Counted from the stretch's first letter, positions 30,797 through 42,664 are shown. The stretch is DNA of 64,000 nt from Eledone cirrhosa (GCA_964016885.1 OZ024760.1:2881227-2945226); one strand, 5' to 3'. A program made the numbers and translations. Notes: generated by a model from the sequence alone, not told the origin.

Positions 30797-33175
30797 TAAC
30801 CCTTTCTAATGAAAGACTCTGTCTATGCCATTAACCCTTTTATTACCATATTTCTAATGAAAGACAGTCTTTGTCATTAACCCTTTTATTACCATATTTC
30901 TAATGAAAGACACTGTCTATGTCATTAACCCTTTTATTACCATATTTCTACTGAAAGACACTGTCTATGTCATTAACCCTTTTATTACCATATTTCTAAT
31001 GAAAGACACTGTCTATGTCATTAACCCTTTTATTACCATATTTCTAATGAAAGACACTGTCTATGTCATTAACCCTTTTATTACCATATTTCTAATGAAA
31101 GACACTGTCTATGTCATTAACCCTTTTATTACCATATTTCTAATGAAAGACACTGTCTATGTCATTAACCCTTTTATTACCATATTTCTAATGAAAGACA
31201 CTGTCTATGTCATTAACCCTTTCATTACCATATTTCTAATGAAAGACACTGCCTATGTCATTAACCCTTTTATTACCATATTTCTACTGAAAGACACTGT
31301 CTATGTCATTAACCCTTTTATTACCATATTTCTAATGAAAGACACTGTCTATGTCATTAACCCTTTTATTACCATATTTCTAATGAAAGACACTGTCTAT
31401 GTCATTAACCCTTTCATTACCATATTTCTAATGAAAGACACTGTCTATGTCATTAACCCTTTCATTACCATATTTCTAATGAAAGACACTGTCTATGTCA
31501 TTAACCCTTTTAAAACCATATTTCTAATGAAAGACACTGTCTATGTCATTAACCCTTTTATTACCATATTTCTAATGAAAGACACTGTCTATGTCATTAA
31601 CCCTTTTATTACCATATTTCTAATGAAAGACACTGTCTATGTCATTAACCCTTTTATTACCATATTTCTACTGAAAGACACTGTCTATGTCATTAACCCT
31701 TTTATTACCATATTTCTAATGAAAGACACTGTCTATGTCATTAACCCTTTTATTACCATATTTCTAATGAAAGACACTGTCTATGTCATTAACCCTTTTA
31801 TTACCATATTTCTAATGAAAGACACTGTCTATGTCATTAACCCTTTTATTACCATATTTCTAATGAAAGACACTGTCTATGTCATTAACCATTTTATTAC
31901 CATATTTCTAATGAAAGACACTGTCTATGTCATTAACCCTTTCATTACCATATTTCTAATGAAAGACACTGCCTATGTCATTAACCCTTTTATTACCATA
32001 TTTCTACTGAAAGACACTGTCTATGTCATTAACCCTTTTATTACCATATTTCTAATGAAAGACACTGTCTATGTCATTAACCCTTTTATTACCATATTTC
32101 TAATGAAAGACACTGTCTATGTCATTAACCCTTTCATTACCATATTTCTAATGAAATACACTGTCTATGTCATTAACCCTTTCATTACCATATTTCTAAT
32201 GAAAGACACTGTCTATGTCATTAACCCTTTTAAAACCATATTTCTAATGAAAGACACTGTCTATGTCATTAACCCTTTTATTACCATATTTCTAATGAAA
32301 GACACTGTCTATGTCATTAACCCTTTTATTACCATATTTCTAATGAAAGACACTGTCTATGTCATTAACCCTTTTATTACCATATTTCTAATGAAAGACA
32401 CTGTCTATGTCATTAACCCTTTTAAAACCATATTTCTACTGAAAGACACTGTCTATGTCATTAACCCTTTTATTACCATATTTCTAATGAAAGACACTGT
32501 CTATGTCATTAACCCTTTCATTACTATATTTCTAATGAAAGACACTGTCTATGTCATTAACCCTTTTATTACCATATTTCTACTGAAAGACACTGTCTAT
32601 GTCATTAACCCTTTTATTACCATATTTCTAATGAAAGACACTGTCTATGTCATTAACCCTTTCATTACTATATTTCTAATGAAAGACACTGTCTATGTCA
32701 TTAACCCTTTTATTACCATATTTCTACTGAAAGACACTGTCTATGTCATTAACCCTTTCATTACCATATTTCTAATGAAAGACACTGTCTATGTCATTAA
32801 CCCTTTTATTACCATATTTCTAATGAAAGACACTGTCTATGTCATTAACCCTTTTATTACCATATTTCTAATGAAAGACACTGTCTATGTCATTAACCCT
32901 TTCATTACTATATTTCTAATGAAAGACACTGTCTATGTCATTAACCCTTTTATTACCATATTTCTACTGAAAGACACTGTCTATGTCATTAACCCTTTCA
33001 TTACCATATTTCTAATGAAAGACACTGTCTATGTCATTAACCCTTTCATTACCATATTTCTAATGAAAGACACTGTCTATGTCATTAACCCTTTTATTAC
33101 CATATTTCTAATGAAAGACACTGTCTATGTCATTAACCCTTTTATTACCATATTTCTAATGAAAGACACTGCCTA
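30797..33175 (+). repeat. 48-nt minisatellite, about 49 units, open in one frame
   Basis: Unit with gaaagacactgtctatgtca and ttaacccttttattaccata. Because 48 is divisible by three and the unit lacks a stop in one frame, 777 codons stay open as a 16-residue repeat (MKDTVYVINPFITIFL). Variants (gcctatg, ttttaaaacc, ttctactg, ttactat) mark longer-scale duplications: 31201-31620 matches 31921-32340 at 720-nt spacing (15 units), and 32641-32790 matches 32881-33030 at 240 nt. The array begins about 20 nt after the exon 3 donor and ends by running into one copy of the dispersed CATTACCATATTTC element. Confidence 0.95.
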
Positions 33176-33265
33176 TGATTTTCAGTTAATTTTGAAAATG
33201 ATCCGGAATTTTTTAATGCTAGTATTTGGAATATAACTTAACAAAGTTTCTCTATCTCACAATTA
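33145..33265 (+). repeat. Dispersed CATTACCATATTTC element at array end
   Basis: After the last 48-nt unit the sequence continues as tgattttcagttaattttga and ggaatataacttaacaaagt, i.e. the body of the dispersed element seen at 57220-58070. The minisatellite is therefore an expansion of that element's terminus. Confidence 0.75.
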
Positions 33266-33269
33266 TCTA

Positions 33270-35088
33270 ATGAAATAGTGATAGTGGTGGTGGTGTTGGT
33301 AATTGTGGTGGTTGCAGTGGTGGTGGTGGTGGTGGTGTTAGTGACTGTTGTGATGATGGTAGTGGTGGTATTGGTGACTGTGGTGATGATGGTAGTGGTG
33401 GTGATTGTGACTGTGGTGATGATGATGTTGGTGGTGATTGTGATGGTGGTGGTGGTGGTAGTGATGATGGTGGCGGTGGTGGTGGTGGTGGTGGTGGTAA
33501 TGATGGTGGTGGTAGTGCTGATGGTGGTGGTGGTGTTGGTGTTGGTGGTGATTGTGGTGGTGATGGTTATGATGGTGGCGGTGGTGATGATGGTGATGGT
33601 GGTGGTGTTGGTGGTGATGATGGTGATGGTGGTGGTGTTGGTGGTGATGATGGTGATGGTGGTGGTGTTGGTGGTGTTTGTGGTGATTGTAGTCGTGATG
33701 GTTGTGATGGTGGTGGTGGTGGTGGTGGCGATGATGGTGATGGTGGTGGTATTGGTGGTGATGATGGTATTGGTGGTGTTGGTGACTGTGGTGATGATGG
33801 TAGTGGTGGTGGTGTTGGTGGGGATTGTGGTGGTGATGGTTATGATGGTGGTGGTGGTGATGATGGTGATGGTGGTGGTGTTGGTGGTGATGATGGTATT
33901 GGTGGTGATTGTAGTGGTGATGGTTGTGATGGTGGTGGTGGTGCTGGTGGCGATGATGGTGGTGTTGGTGGTGATGATGGTATCGGTGGTGTTGGTGACT
34001 GTGGTGATGATGGTTAGTGGTGGTGGTGTTGGTGGTGATTGTAGTGGTGATGGTTGTGATGGTGGTGGTGGTGGTGGTGGCGATGATGGTGATGGTGGTG
34101 GTGGTGGTGGTGTTGGTGGTGATTGTAGTGGTGATGGTATTGGTGGTGTTGGTGACTGTGGTGATGATGGTAGTGGTGGTGGTGTTGGTGGGGATTGTGG
34201 TGGTGATGGTTATGATGGTGGTGGTGGTGGTAATGATGGTGGTGGTGTTGGTGGTGATGATGGTAGTGGTGATGTTGGTGGTGATTGTAGTGGTGATGGT
34301 TGTGATGGTGGCGGTGGTGGTGGTGGCAATGATGGTGATGGTGGTGGTGTTGGTGGTGATGATGGTATTGGTGGTGTTGGTGACTGTGGTGATGATGGTA
34401 GTGGTGGTGTTGTTGGTGGTGATTGTAGTCGTGATGGTTGTGATGGTGGCGGTGGTGGTGGTGGCGATGATGGTGATGGTGGTGGTGTTGGTGGTGATGA
34501 TGGTATTGGTGGTGTTGGTGACTGTGGTGATGATGGTAGTGGTGGTGTTGGTGGTGATGATGGTATTGGTGGTGTTGGTGACTGTGGTGATGATGGTAGT
34601 GGTGGTGTTGGTGGTGATGATGGTATTGGTGGTGTTGGTGACTGTGGTGATGATGGTATTGGTGGTGTTGGTGACTGTCGTGATGATGGTTAGTGGTGGT
34701 GGTGTTGGTGGTGATTGTAGTGGTGATGGTTGTGATGGTGGTGGTGGTGATGATGGTGATGGTGGTGGTATTGGTGGTGATGATGGTATTGGTGGTGTTG
34801 GTGACTGTGGTGATGATGGTTAGTGGTGGTGTTGGTGGTGATTGTAGTGGTGATGGTTATAATGGTGGCGGTGGTGATGATGGTGATGGTGGTGGTGTTG
34901 GTGGTGATGATGGTATTGGTGGTGTTGGTGACTGTGGTGATGATGGTTAGTGGTGGTGTTGGTGGTGATTGTAGTGGTGATGGTTATGATGGTGGTGGTG
35001 GTGGTGGTGGTGATGATGGTGATGGTGGTGGTGGCGGTGGTGGTGATGACGGCGGTGTGTGTTGGTGGGAAATATATATAAAGTGAGG
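33270..35088. repeat. (GGT/GAT)n array, 1.8 kb
   Basis: GGTGGTGATGATGG-type triplets with a recurrent block ggtattggtggtgttggtga / ctgtggtgatgatggtagtg; three near-identical units of 60 nt lie at 34497-34680. Stops occur only where TAGTGG falls in frame. Long Val/Met or Gly/Asp frames are artefacts. Confidence 0.95.
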
Positions 35089-35281
35089 AAAATGTCATGA
35101 GTGTGAACTAAAAATAGATACAAAAGTTGCTCACATTGTTGAGCTTAACTCGTAAACTTTCAGAAAGGACACTTAACTTTTTCATATGACACTTCACTTG
35201 GAGATGGTGTTGTTGTTGTTCTTTATGTTACGCTGGTGAAAAGAAGGTCGATTAGCTGTCATTGGAACGTCATATAGACCC
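35089..35281. other. Short spacer between two complementary arrays
   Basis: Non-repetitive, with a (TTG)n run at 35205-35220; no gene recognised. Confidence 0.6.
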
Positions 35282-36440
35282 ATCATCAGCAGCAGTAGCA
35301 GAGGTAGCACTTCCACCATTGTCAGAATTGTCATCATCCTCATTATGATTGTCGCCATCATCATCATTATTATTATCATCTTCGTCATCATTGTCATCAG
35401 CGGCTGTATCTTTATAATCATCACTGTCATCACCATCACCATCATCGTCATCGTCACCATTGTCATCATTACCATCATCACCATTACCATCATCACCACC
35501 ATCACCATCATCACCACCATCACCACCATCACCATCATCACCTTCATCACCATCATCACCATCACCATCATCACCATCATCACCATCATCACTATCATCA
35601 CCACCATCACTATCACCATCATCACCTTCATCACCATCATCACTATCATCACCACCATCACCATCACCATCATCACCATCATCACCACCATCACCATCAT
35701 CATCACCATCACCATCATCACCTTCATCACCATCATCACTATCATCACCACCATCACCACCATCACCATCATCACCACCATCACCATCATCACCACCATC
35801 ACCATCATCACCATCACCATCATCACTATCATCACCATCATCACCTTCATCACCATCATCACCATCACCATCATCACCATCATCACCATCACCATCATCA
35901 CCATCATCACCATCATCACTATCATCACCATCATCACCATCACCATCACCACCTTCATCACCATCATCACCATCACCATCATCACCTTCATCACCATCAT
36001 CACTATCATCACCACCATCACCATCATCACCATCACCACCATCACCATCATCACCATCACCATCATCACTATCATCACCACCATCACCATCATCACCATC
36101 ACCATCATCATCACCATCACCATCACCACCACCATCACCATCATCACCATCATCACCACCATCATCATCATCACCATTGTCATCATCGCCATCATCACCT
36201 TCATCACCATCATCATCATCGCCATCATCACCTTCATCACCATCATCACCATCACCATCATCACCACCATCACCATCATCACCATCACCATCATCACCAC
36301 CATCATCATCATCACCATTGTCATCATCGTCATCATCACCTTCATCACCATCATCACCTTCATCACCATCATCACCACCATCACCATCATCACCATCACC
36401 ACCATCATCATTATCACCATCACCACCATTATTGCCATCA
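35282..36440. repeat. (CAT/CAC)n array, 1.1 kb, complementary to the preceding array
   Basis: ATCACC and CATCAT triplets, e.g. accatcatcaccttcatcac and catcatcactatcatcacca. It is the reverse complement type of the GGT/GAT array at 33270-35088, so the two could pair. Confidence 0.95.
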
Positions 36441-36499
36441 GCAGGAGCAGCATTAGCAATTTGATAAATACATTTTGGATATAATCAAATATTTTGAGA

Positions 36500-36572
36500 A
36501 TAATGCCATGATAAAAAGCACCCAGCCCACCCTGAAAGGTGGTCATGTTGGTGACACGACAAAAAGCACTTG
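36500..36572 (+). mobile_element. LINE 3' UTR module fragment
   Basis: ataaaaagcacccagcccac and tgttggtgacacgacaaaaa match the UTR module at 30046. Confidence 0.65.
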
Positions 36573-37262
36573 TCCACCATGTTTACTAATTTCCCCACAA
36601 AAATAACTAATTTCCCCACATAAATAACTAATTTTCCCACAAAAATATCTAATTTCCTCACAAAAATTACCAAATTCTCCACAAAATTACTAAATTCTCC
36701 ACAAAAATAACTAATTTCCCCACAAAAATAACTAATTTCCCCACAAAAATAACTAATTTTCCCACAAAAATAACTAATTTCCTCACAAAAATTACCAAAT
36801 TCTCCACAAAATTACTAAATTCTCCACAAAAATAACTAATTTTCCCACAAAAATAACTAATTTCCTCACAAAAATTACCAAATTCTCCACAAAATTACTA
36901 AATTCTCCACAAAAATAACTAATTTCCCCACAAAAATAACTAATTTCCCCACAAAAATTACTAAATTCTCCACAAAAATTACTAAATTCTCCACAAAAAT
37001 AACTAATTTCCCCACAAAAATAACTAATTTCCCCACAAAAATTACTAAATTCTCCACAAAAATAACTAATTTCCCCACAAAAATAACTAATTTCCCCACA
37101 AAAATTACTAAATTCTCCACAAAAATTACTAAATTCTCCACAAAAATTACTAAATTCCCCACAAAAATAACTAAATTCTCCACAAAAATTACTAAATTCC
37201 CCACAAAAATAACTAATTTCCCTGCAAAAATTACTAAATTCTCCACAAAAATTACCAATTTT
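36573..37262. repeat. 21-nt minisatellite, about 33 units
   Basis: Two unit types, aataactaatttccccacaa and attactaaattctccacaaa, are mixed in 2-4-unit blocks. Minus-strand frames read SNFCGEISYFCGE repeats or VIFVGKL repeats, artefacts of a 21-nt period. A short stretch of the same unit occurs at 43545-43590, again just before a gtggtgcagc-like sequence. Confidence 0.95.
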
Positions 37263-37284
37263 TCTGACAATATTTTTGGTGGTG

Positions 37285-38790
37285 CAGCTGAAGTAACATG
37301 TCACTGGGCAACCGCATGTCACCTGTCAACTATTGTCCAGTCAGTCTTACTAGCTGTATGGCCAAATTGATGGAATCCTGTGTCAGAGAAACACTTTGGA
37401 ACTTCTGGAGCTCTCACAGCCTCATCCGGCCCTCACAGTTTGGATTTATCCCTAACTCCAGCTGCTGTGATCAGCTTATCGAGTTCCTTGAAGACATCAC
37501 CCGGATCACTGACAGCAGCTCATGGGTGGATGTTGTTTACCTTGACTTTGCTAAGGCTTTTAATTCTGTGCCACACAAAAGACTTATGGCAAAACTCTCT
37601 GCAATGGGTGTGAGGGATGATCTTTTCGACTGGTTGAAATCCTTCATTCTCAGCCAAAAAGAAGTAGTCACGGTTCTAGGACAGCATTCTTCACCATATG
37701 AGATGTCATCTGGTGTACCACAGGGATCTGTTCTTGGTCCCCTTTTGTTTGTGGCATATATTAATGACATAGATGCCAACTTACGGAATGCCACGGTACT
37801 GAAATATGCAGATGACATCAAGCTGTACCTTGAAATCAAAAGGACTGATCCTGAAATCTACAACTCTTTCCTACAATCAGACCTGGACACAATGCAGCAA
37901 TGGATCACCGACTGGCAACTGAAGCTGGCTGTGGACAAGTGTACCACCATGCATTTTGGGAGGAAAAATCCAGCGTCCACATACTCCCTTCACGACACTG
38001 ATATCAAGAAGTCCTCTTGTGAACGTGACCTGGGCATTACTGTCAGCAGCGATTTGCGTTGGACAAAGCATGTCTCTTAGATTGTCAAGAAGGCCGAGGG
38101 TGTCTTGGCATCACTCAACAAGACCTTTGTTAGCCGCTCTCCAGCCATCTATTTAAAACTGTATACAGCTATGGTACGACCACACTTGGAATTCGCATCA
38201 TCAGTCTGGAACCCCTATCTTGCTCAGAACATTGACCTCCTGGAAACTGTTCAGAGACGTGCAACCAAGCACATACCCTCCATCAGACACCTACCATACT
38301 CTGAATGCCTTGCTTCCCTGGGCATGGATTCATTGAAACTCTGACGTCTGGCAATGGACTTGGTAAATACCCACAAAGTTATTAACCATCTCGCCAATTG
38401 CAACCCTGAGCACCTTTTTGATCTCCATGTGTCTAACACACGTGGACATGCCTACAAAGTCAGAAAACACCACAGCTCCCATGACTTTCATAAACATTTT
38501 TTCACGCTCAGAGTTGCTGAAGCATGGAACTAACTGCCTGCGTCAGTTGTTAGCTGTCGAGACACTGCATCCTTTAAGACACTCATGCTTCCCGAAATAC
38601 GCCAAAACTACACCTGATGTACCCCTCCCATACACATGCACACATGTGTGTATCATGACTCATGCACTGTTCATTTTACTGATGTTTGTACATTACCCTA
38701 TGTACTATACATACACTTTTTGATGAGTTGTAGTGCACCTGAGCACTGTACACAATATTTCATTATTATTATTATTATATTATTATAAGT
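37285..38790 (+). mobile_element. Non-LTR retrotransposon, RT region, inactivated
   Basis: 5'-truncated LINE with a reverse transcriptase of the CR1/Jockey-like type. Counting from 37298, motif A is YLDFAKAFNSVPH (residues 81-93), motif B PQGSVLGPLL (141-150) and the catalytic YADD is at 170-173. A C-terminal region with VQRRATK and AWN.LPASVV follows. Three in-frame stops (TAG 38078, TGA 38342, TAA 38531) interrupt an otherwise single frame ending at TGA 38615, each one substitution from a plausible sense codon. The 3' UTR includes gagttgtagtgcacctgagc and ends in (ATT)n at about 38762-38782. Two minus-strand copies of this 3' end are at 45110-45240 and 47763-47822. Confidence 0.92.
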
Positions 38791-39189
38791 TTACTCAATC
38801 AGGACCTATAGTGGGCTAAATATCAACAACAACAACAACAACAACAAGTACTAGTCATATTCATGATAAACTTTGTCTGCTATCTCTCTTGGGGGTTTTA
38901 CAAGGACATTACTAATAAGGCAACAAAGAAGACTAATTCAGTCATTTTATATTCCAGGTCTTGTAATAATTAGTTTAGTTGGTAGTTAAATAAATTATTA
39001 TTCGGAATAATTAAATTATGGTATATTGCAGTAATTGTAGTATTAGACTAACTAAATTACAGATGTGAGTGGAACAGAATGTCATTCTGTTTGATTAACA
39101 TGTGGAATTGCAGAATCACAGAATAGCAGAATAAAAGAATAAAAGTGTAAAGTTTCAAGTTTCAAGTTTCAAACTGTTGCTTTTCAGTA
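38791..39189. other. Spacer, no gene
   Basis: (CAA)n at 38826-38847; otherwise unrecognised AT-rich sequence. Confidence 0.5.
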
Positions 39190-39625
39190 GAGATTAGAGA
39201 AAGACAACTTGCTTTCACTGCCAAAGCCATGTCTGGATAAGGGATAAAGAAATTCACTTTTCAATAATTAGTTCCTCGGATCAGTCCTACAGTGTGACAT
39301 CTTGAACAAGTATATTTATCATTGACTTGAGTCGTGAGAGTGAAATTGAATTGAGGGAGGGGTTGTCAGCCTAGTTACAACCTACCCTTTACAGCCTCCT
39401 GCCATGTCTCACTGCTTTAGAAGTTTTGTAATCACGAAGCCATGGGCATCTTAGGCAAGTGTTTTTTACTCTAGCAGCCTTGTGAGTGATTTTGGGTAGA
39501 GAAAGGTTGTTAGCTTGGCCACAACCTGCCTTCACTGCCCACAGCCATGGCTGAGGGGTGAAGAAACTCACTTTGCAATCCTAATGTCCTGGGCATCTTG
39601 GGTAAATATCTTTACCATAGATCGA
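39190..39625 (+). repeat. Three diverged copies of a repeat of about 120-150 nt
   Basis: Units start near 39190, 39355 and 39500, sharing a run like agagaaaggttgttagcttg / cactgcc..agccatg / aagaaactcactttgcaatc / catcttgggtaa. Confidence 0.55.
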
Positions 39626-39644
39626 CAAGTTCTCAGACTTCATT

Positions 39645-39860
39645 CACTTACCAAGCAAGGTGGAACTTGTCAAATCAAACCAAGGAAACAATGTTTCCAT
39701 TGGTCTTTGCATTGTTGATACTATCTACCAGTCGCAACTCCTTGCTGAAAGAGCAATATGAAATAAAATGTCTTGCTCAAGGATATAACACATCGCCCAG
39801 TCCAGGAATCAAACTCGCAACTTCACGATTGCCAACCCAATTCTCTAACCATGTGCCTTC
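39645..39860. mobile_element. 90-nt repeat unit (+) and SINE head (-)
   Basis: caaaccaaggaaacaatgtt belongs to the 12816 repeat. 39745-39860 is the reverse of a SINE tRNA-like head (tgtcttgctcaaggatataa, ccaggaatcaaactcgcaac). Confidence 0.65.
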
Positions 39861-40084
39861 ACAGTTGAAATGTGAAAATTTACAGTGCAAAAGACTTTAA
39901 TATTAAACTAGACTACCCGTGACCTGTTGGGTCACTAATTGTTCAAGGTACCCAAAAAACTTATTTTATTCCATTTGTATTCCCATTTCAGGGTTATGTT
40001 ACTTTCAAAATATTTTCCCATTAATCATCGATTTGGCTATTTATGAAGGTGCCCAGAAAACCCCATATCTCAGGAACCCGTGCT

Positions 40085-40177
40085 CTGATTTACGCGAAAC
40101 TTGATTTAATCAACTTCCTCCGCCTTTCTCCGCCCCCAAAATTGTTGGCCTTGTGCCTAAATCAGAAACCATTATTG

Positions 40178-40224
<47 letters not shown>

Positions 40225-40320
40225 TTGCAGCATTCTGTGTTCAAATCCTGCTGATGTTAGCTTTGCCTTTCATACTTAAAGTGTCAATAAAATAAAGTAC
40301 CAGTAAACTCACTGGGGTTT
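40085..40320 (+). mobile_element. SINE 3' fragments around an (AGT)n tract
   Basis: gttggccttgtgcctaaatc (40144-40163), (TAG)n 40178-40223, then a partial SINE (gtgttcaaatcctgctgatg, ataaagtaccagtaaactca). Confidence 0.7.
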
Positions 40321-40800
40321 AAGATGGTGTTTTGAACATAACTTAACAAAGGTTTTTACATAAAATTATGATGGAAGGTTTTTAGATAAGTATAGGATAA
40401 AAAGGATAAAGATCCCATAACTCCTTGTGGGGGTCATAGAGGCACCGTCATACGGCATGTCTAGGGCACTTTTAAACCTGGTGGAGCCCAACCCTCTCCA
40501 TGTCTGAACACAGCCAATTTGTTTCTATAGAGGAAGAATCAACCCCAGTACTGGACTGGTACTTTATTTATCAACCTTGAAAGGATGAAAGGCAAAGTTG
40601 ACTATGGTGGGATTTGAACTCAGAGCGTGCAATGAGGTGGGACGAATACCGTAAAGCATTCTATCCGATGTCTTAATGACTCTGCAAAATCGCCGCATAT
40701 AGATAAATATAAATATTTTAAAATAAACAGTTTTGTTATCATAGAACCAGGAATGGTTTCAAGCAGTTCGTGTCAAAAGGGTTTACAAATATTGGCATTT
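40321..40800. mobile_element. Dispersed element split by a long SINE (-)
   Basis: Host element 40330-40395 (acataacttaacaaaggttt, atggaaggtttttagataag) resumes at about 40690 (agataaatataaatatttta, aaataaacagttttgttatc). The intervening 40400-40690 is a long SINE in minus orientation (atttgaactcagagcgtgca, gaggaagaatcaaccccagt). tagataagtata before and tagataaatata after look like a target-site duplication. Confidence 0.75.
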
Positions 40801-40959
40801 ACAGTATGTGATCACTTATAAACTTTTTAGAAACTTTAATACCAACTGAGACTAGCTTAGCTATACGTGTATTTGAATAATGCAAAGTTGCCTGTTTAAT
40901 ATTCAAAAGGAAACCAGGCGTTTCCTATATTTCAAAGTACCATCCATCATGGCAGCTTG

Positions 40960-41062
40960 TATATCTATGTGTATGTATAATGTATTTGTATATGTACACA
41001 TGTATCTGTGTGTATGTAGCTATACCCTTGAAAATGTGTTTGTGTGTATGTATGTATGTATA

Positions 41063-41100
<38 letters not shown>
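40960..41100. repeat. GTAT/GT/TA microsatellite
   Basis: Compound GT and TA repeats. Confidence 0.85.
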
Positions 41101-41103
<3 letters not shown>

Positions 41104-41104
41104 A

Positions 41105-41259
41105 TGGAGCCAGTAAAAACCAGTTAGACCATTACTCACCAGAGTACTCGATATTTGGAATAGTAGAGTGGGTAATATGAAAAATTTGGGACCCCAATGG
41201 CTGAGCTCCGGCTGTTTCAGCATCTAGATCTGGACAACTACACAACCTCTTTAATTTAG

Positions 41260-41307
<48 letters not shown>

Positions 41308-41310
41308 CCA
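41105..41310 (+). repeat. Terminal-block repeat copy and (TA)n
   Basis: accagagtactcgatatttg, atagtagagtgggtaatatg and ccaatggctgagctccggct match, diverged, the 6012 and 15425 blocks; (TA)n follows at 41263-41305. Confidence 0.65.
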
Positions 41311-41526
41311 TGTATTTTATTGAATTCAAATCCGTGACACATTGTACCATGCTAGTAAAAGCTTTCTCATGTTGCCAAACAGAACATATATATTTTCATG
41401 TAATGTCATATGTTATGTATACACTCAGTTGGCTCTGTATACTCTCATTGAATTATTTAACAGAGGTATTTTCAAATTAGTAAAGCTCTCTTTAAGAAAA
41501 TAGCAATTTGCTATTTAAATGTTGTT

Positions 41527-41817
41527 TTAACCCTTTAGCATTTAAACCGGCCATATCTGGTCAGAATTCCCTCACTTCTTTCTGTTCAAACCAGCTGTAA
41601 CCGGTCACTCATACTAATGTTAAGATATTGTTCTCAAAATAAATAATATCAAAATTTCATAGATTAGATATTATGTGAGATAATTATGTGAGGTAAAGCC
41701 TTTACCATGAAAATATAATAGTATATATATGGAGTAATGTAAATGTTATGTGAGATAAAGCCTTTACTGTTAAAATATAATAGTAAATACAGAGTAATGT
41801 AAATGATAAAGGGTTAA
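41527..41817 (+). mobile_element. MITE-like element, best copy
   Basis: The left end TTAACCCTTTAGCATTTA and right end TAAATGATAAAGGGTTAA are near-perfect inverted repeats flanked by, or starting with, TTAA. The interior includes ctcatactaatgttaagata and ataaataatatcaaaatttc, with a duplication of about 60 nt near the right end (agataaagcctttactgt). No coding capacity. Confidence 0.8.
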
Positions 41818-41959
41818 ACACATTGTTTAGTTGGCATATATAAGCTGACCTTATCCTCGCGTTTTATCAACGATTTTTTGGTCACATATTCCTCAGCTTG
41901 TATTTGCGTGTATATGGTAATTAATGAAGAATTTAGAATGATTTACTAAAATTATCAAT

Positions 41960-42260
41960 TATTTCTTTATTACCCCTTTCATTATTATATTTCTAATAAA
42001 ATACACTACTTTTTAATTAATTAAGAATTTAAAAAGATTTACTAAAATTATTAATTATTACCCCTTTCATTACTATACTTCTAATAAAATACACTACTTT
42101 TTAATTAATAAAGAATTTAGAAAAATTTACTAAAATTATTAATTATTACCCCTTTCATTACTATACTTCTAATAAAATACACTACCTTTTAATTAATTAA
42201 TAAAGAATTTACTAAAATGATTAATTATTTCATTATTAATCCTTTTATTACCATATTTCT
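41960..42260 (+). repeat. Tandem copies (about 80-95 nt) of the CATTACCATATTTC element end
   Basis: Units starting with attacccctttcattactat / ttctaataaaatacactact at about 41970, 42050 and 42145, then 42235. It is a second, independent tandem expansion of the terminus amplified at 30797. Confidence 0.7.
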
Positions 42261-42540
42261 AATGAAATACCCTGTGTTATCTTTTGCTCCGGCAGCAGTT
42301 CGTTTGTCCAACCCTTTCACCTGCCTTTTGTTGTATGTGGTCCTAGATGTATATATTACCTGCATGTGTTTTCGTTTCTTTGTTTCTTTCTTTTTTCCTT
42401 TCCTTTTTCTTTCTTCTTTTTTTCTCTTTCTATTTGTAATATTATGTTGACAGTTGCACCTTAATAATTTTAGTTAACTAATAAAGAATTTGGACAGATT
42501 TACTAAATTTATTAATTATTTCATTAGTCAAATGGTGTTT
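42261..42540. other. T-rich spacer
   Basis: No recognised feature; pyrimidine-rich part at 42370-42440. Confidence 0.5.
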
Positions 42541-42664
42541 CTCCTCTCTTTTTCTCCTTTTCGTTTTCTTTTTTTTTTCTTTTCTTTTCTTTTCTTTTCT
42601 TTTCTTTTCTTTTCTTTTCTTTTCTTTTCTTTTCTTTTCTTTTCTTTTCTTTTCTTTTCCCTTT
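42541..42664. repeat. (TTTTC)n pentanucleotide microsatellite
   Basis: About 20 near-perfect TTTTC units at 42560-42660. Confidence 0.95.

Noticed and set aside
30903..33236. A 777-codon open frame that looks like a large repetitive protein
   Set aside because: It is the in-frame reading of a 48-nt tandem array without a stop. The array sits in an intron right after a splice donor, and it runs into a mobile-element body at the end.
33278..34823. Long Val/Met or Gly/Asp frames
   Set aside because: Trinucleotide arrays leave all frames open; no start context, splice sites or complex sequence. The same applies to frames at 11747-12463, 13684-14331, 18570-19777, 35194-36546 and 49076-49812.
37298..38617. 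Functional reverse transcriptase gene
   Set aside because: RT motifs are clear, but three in-frame stops and 5' truncation make it a dead LINE copy.
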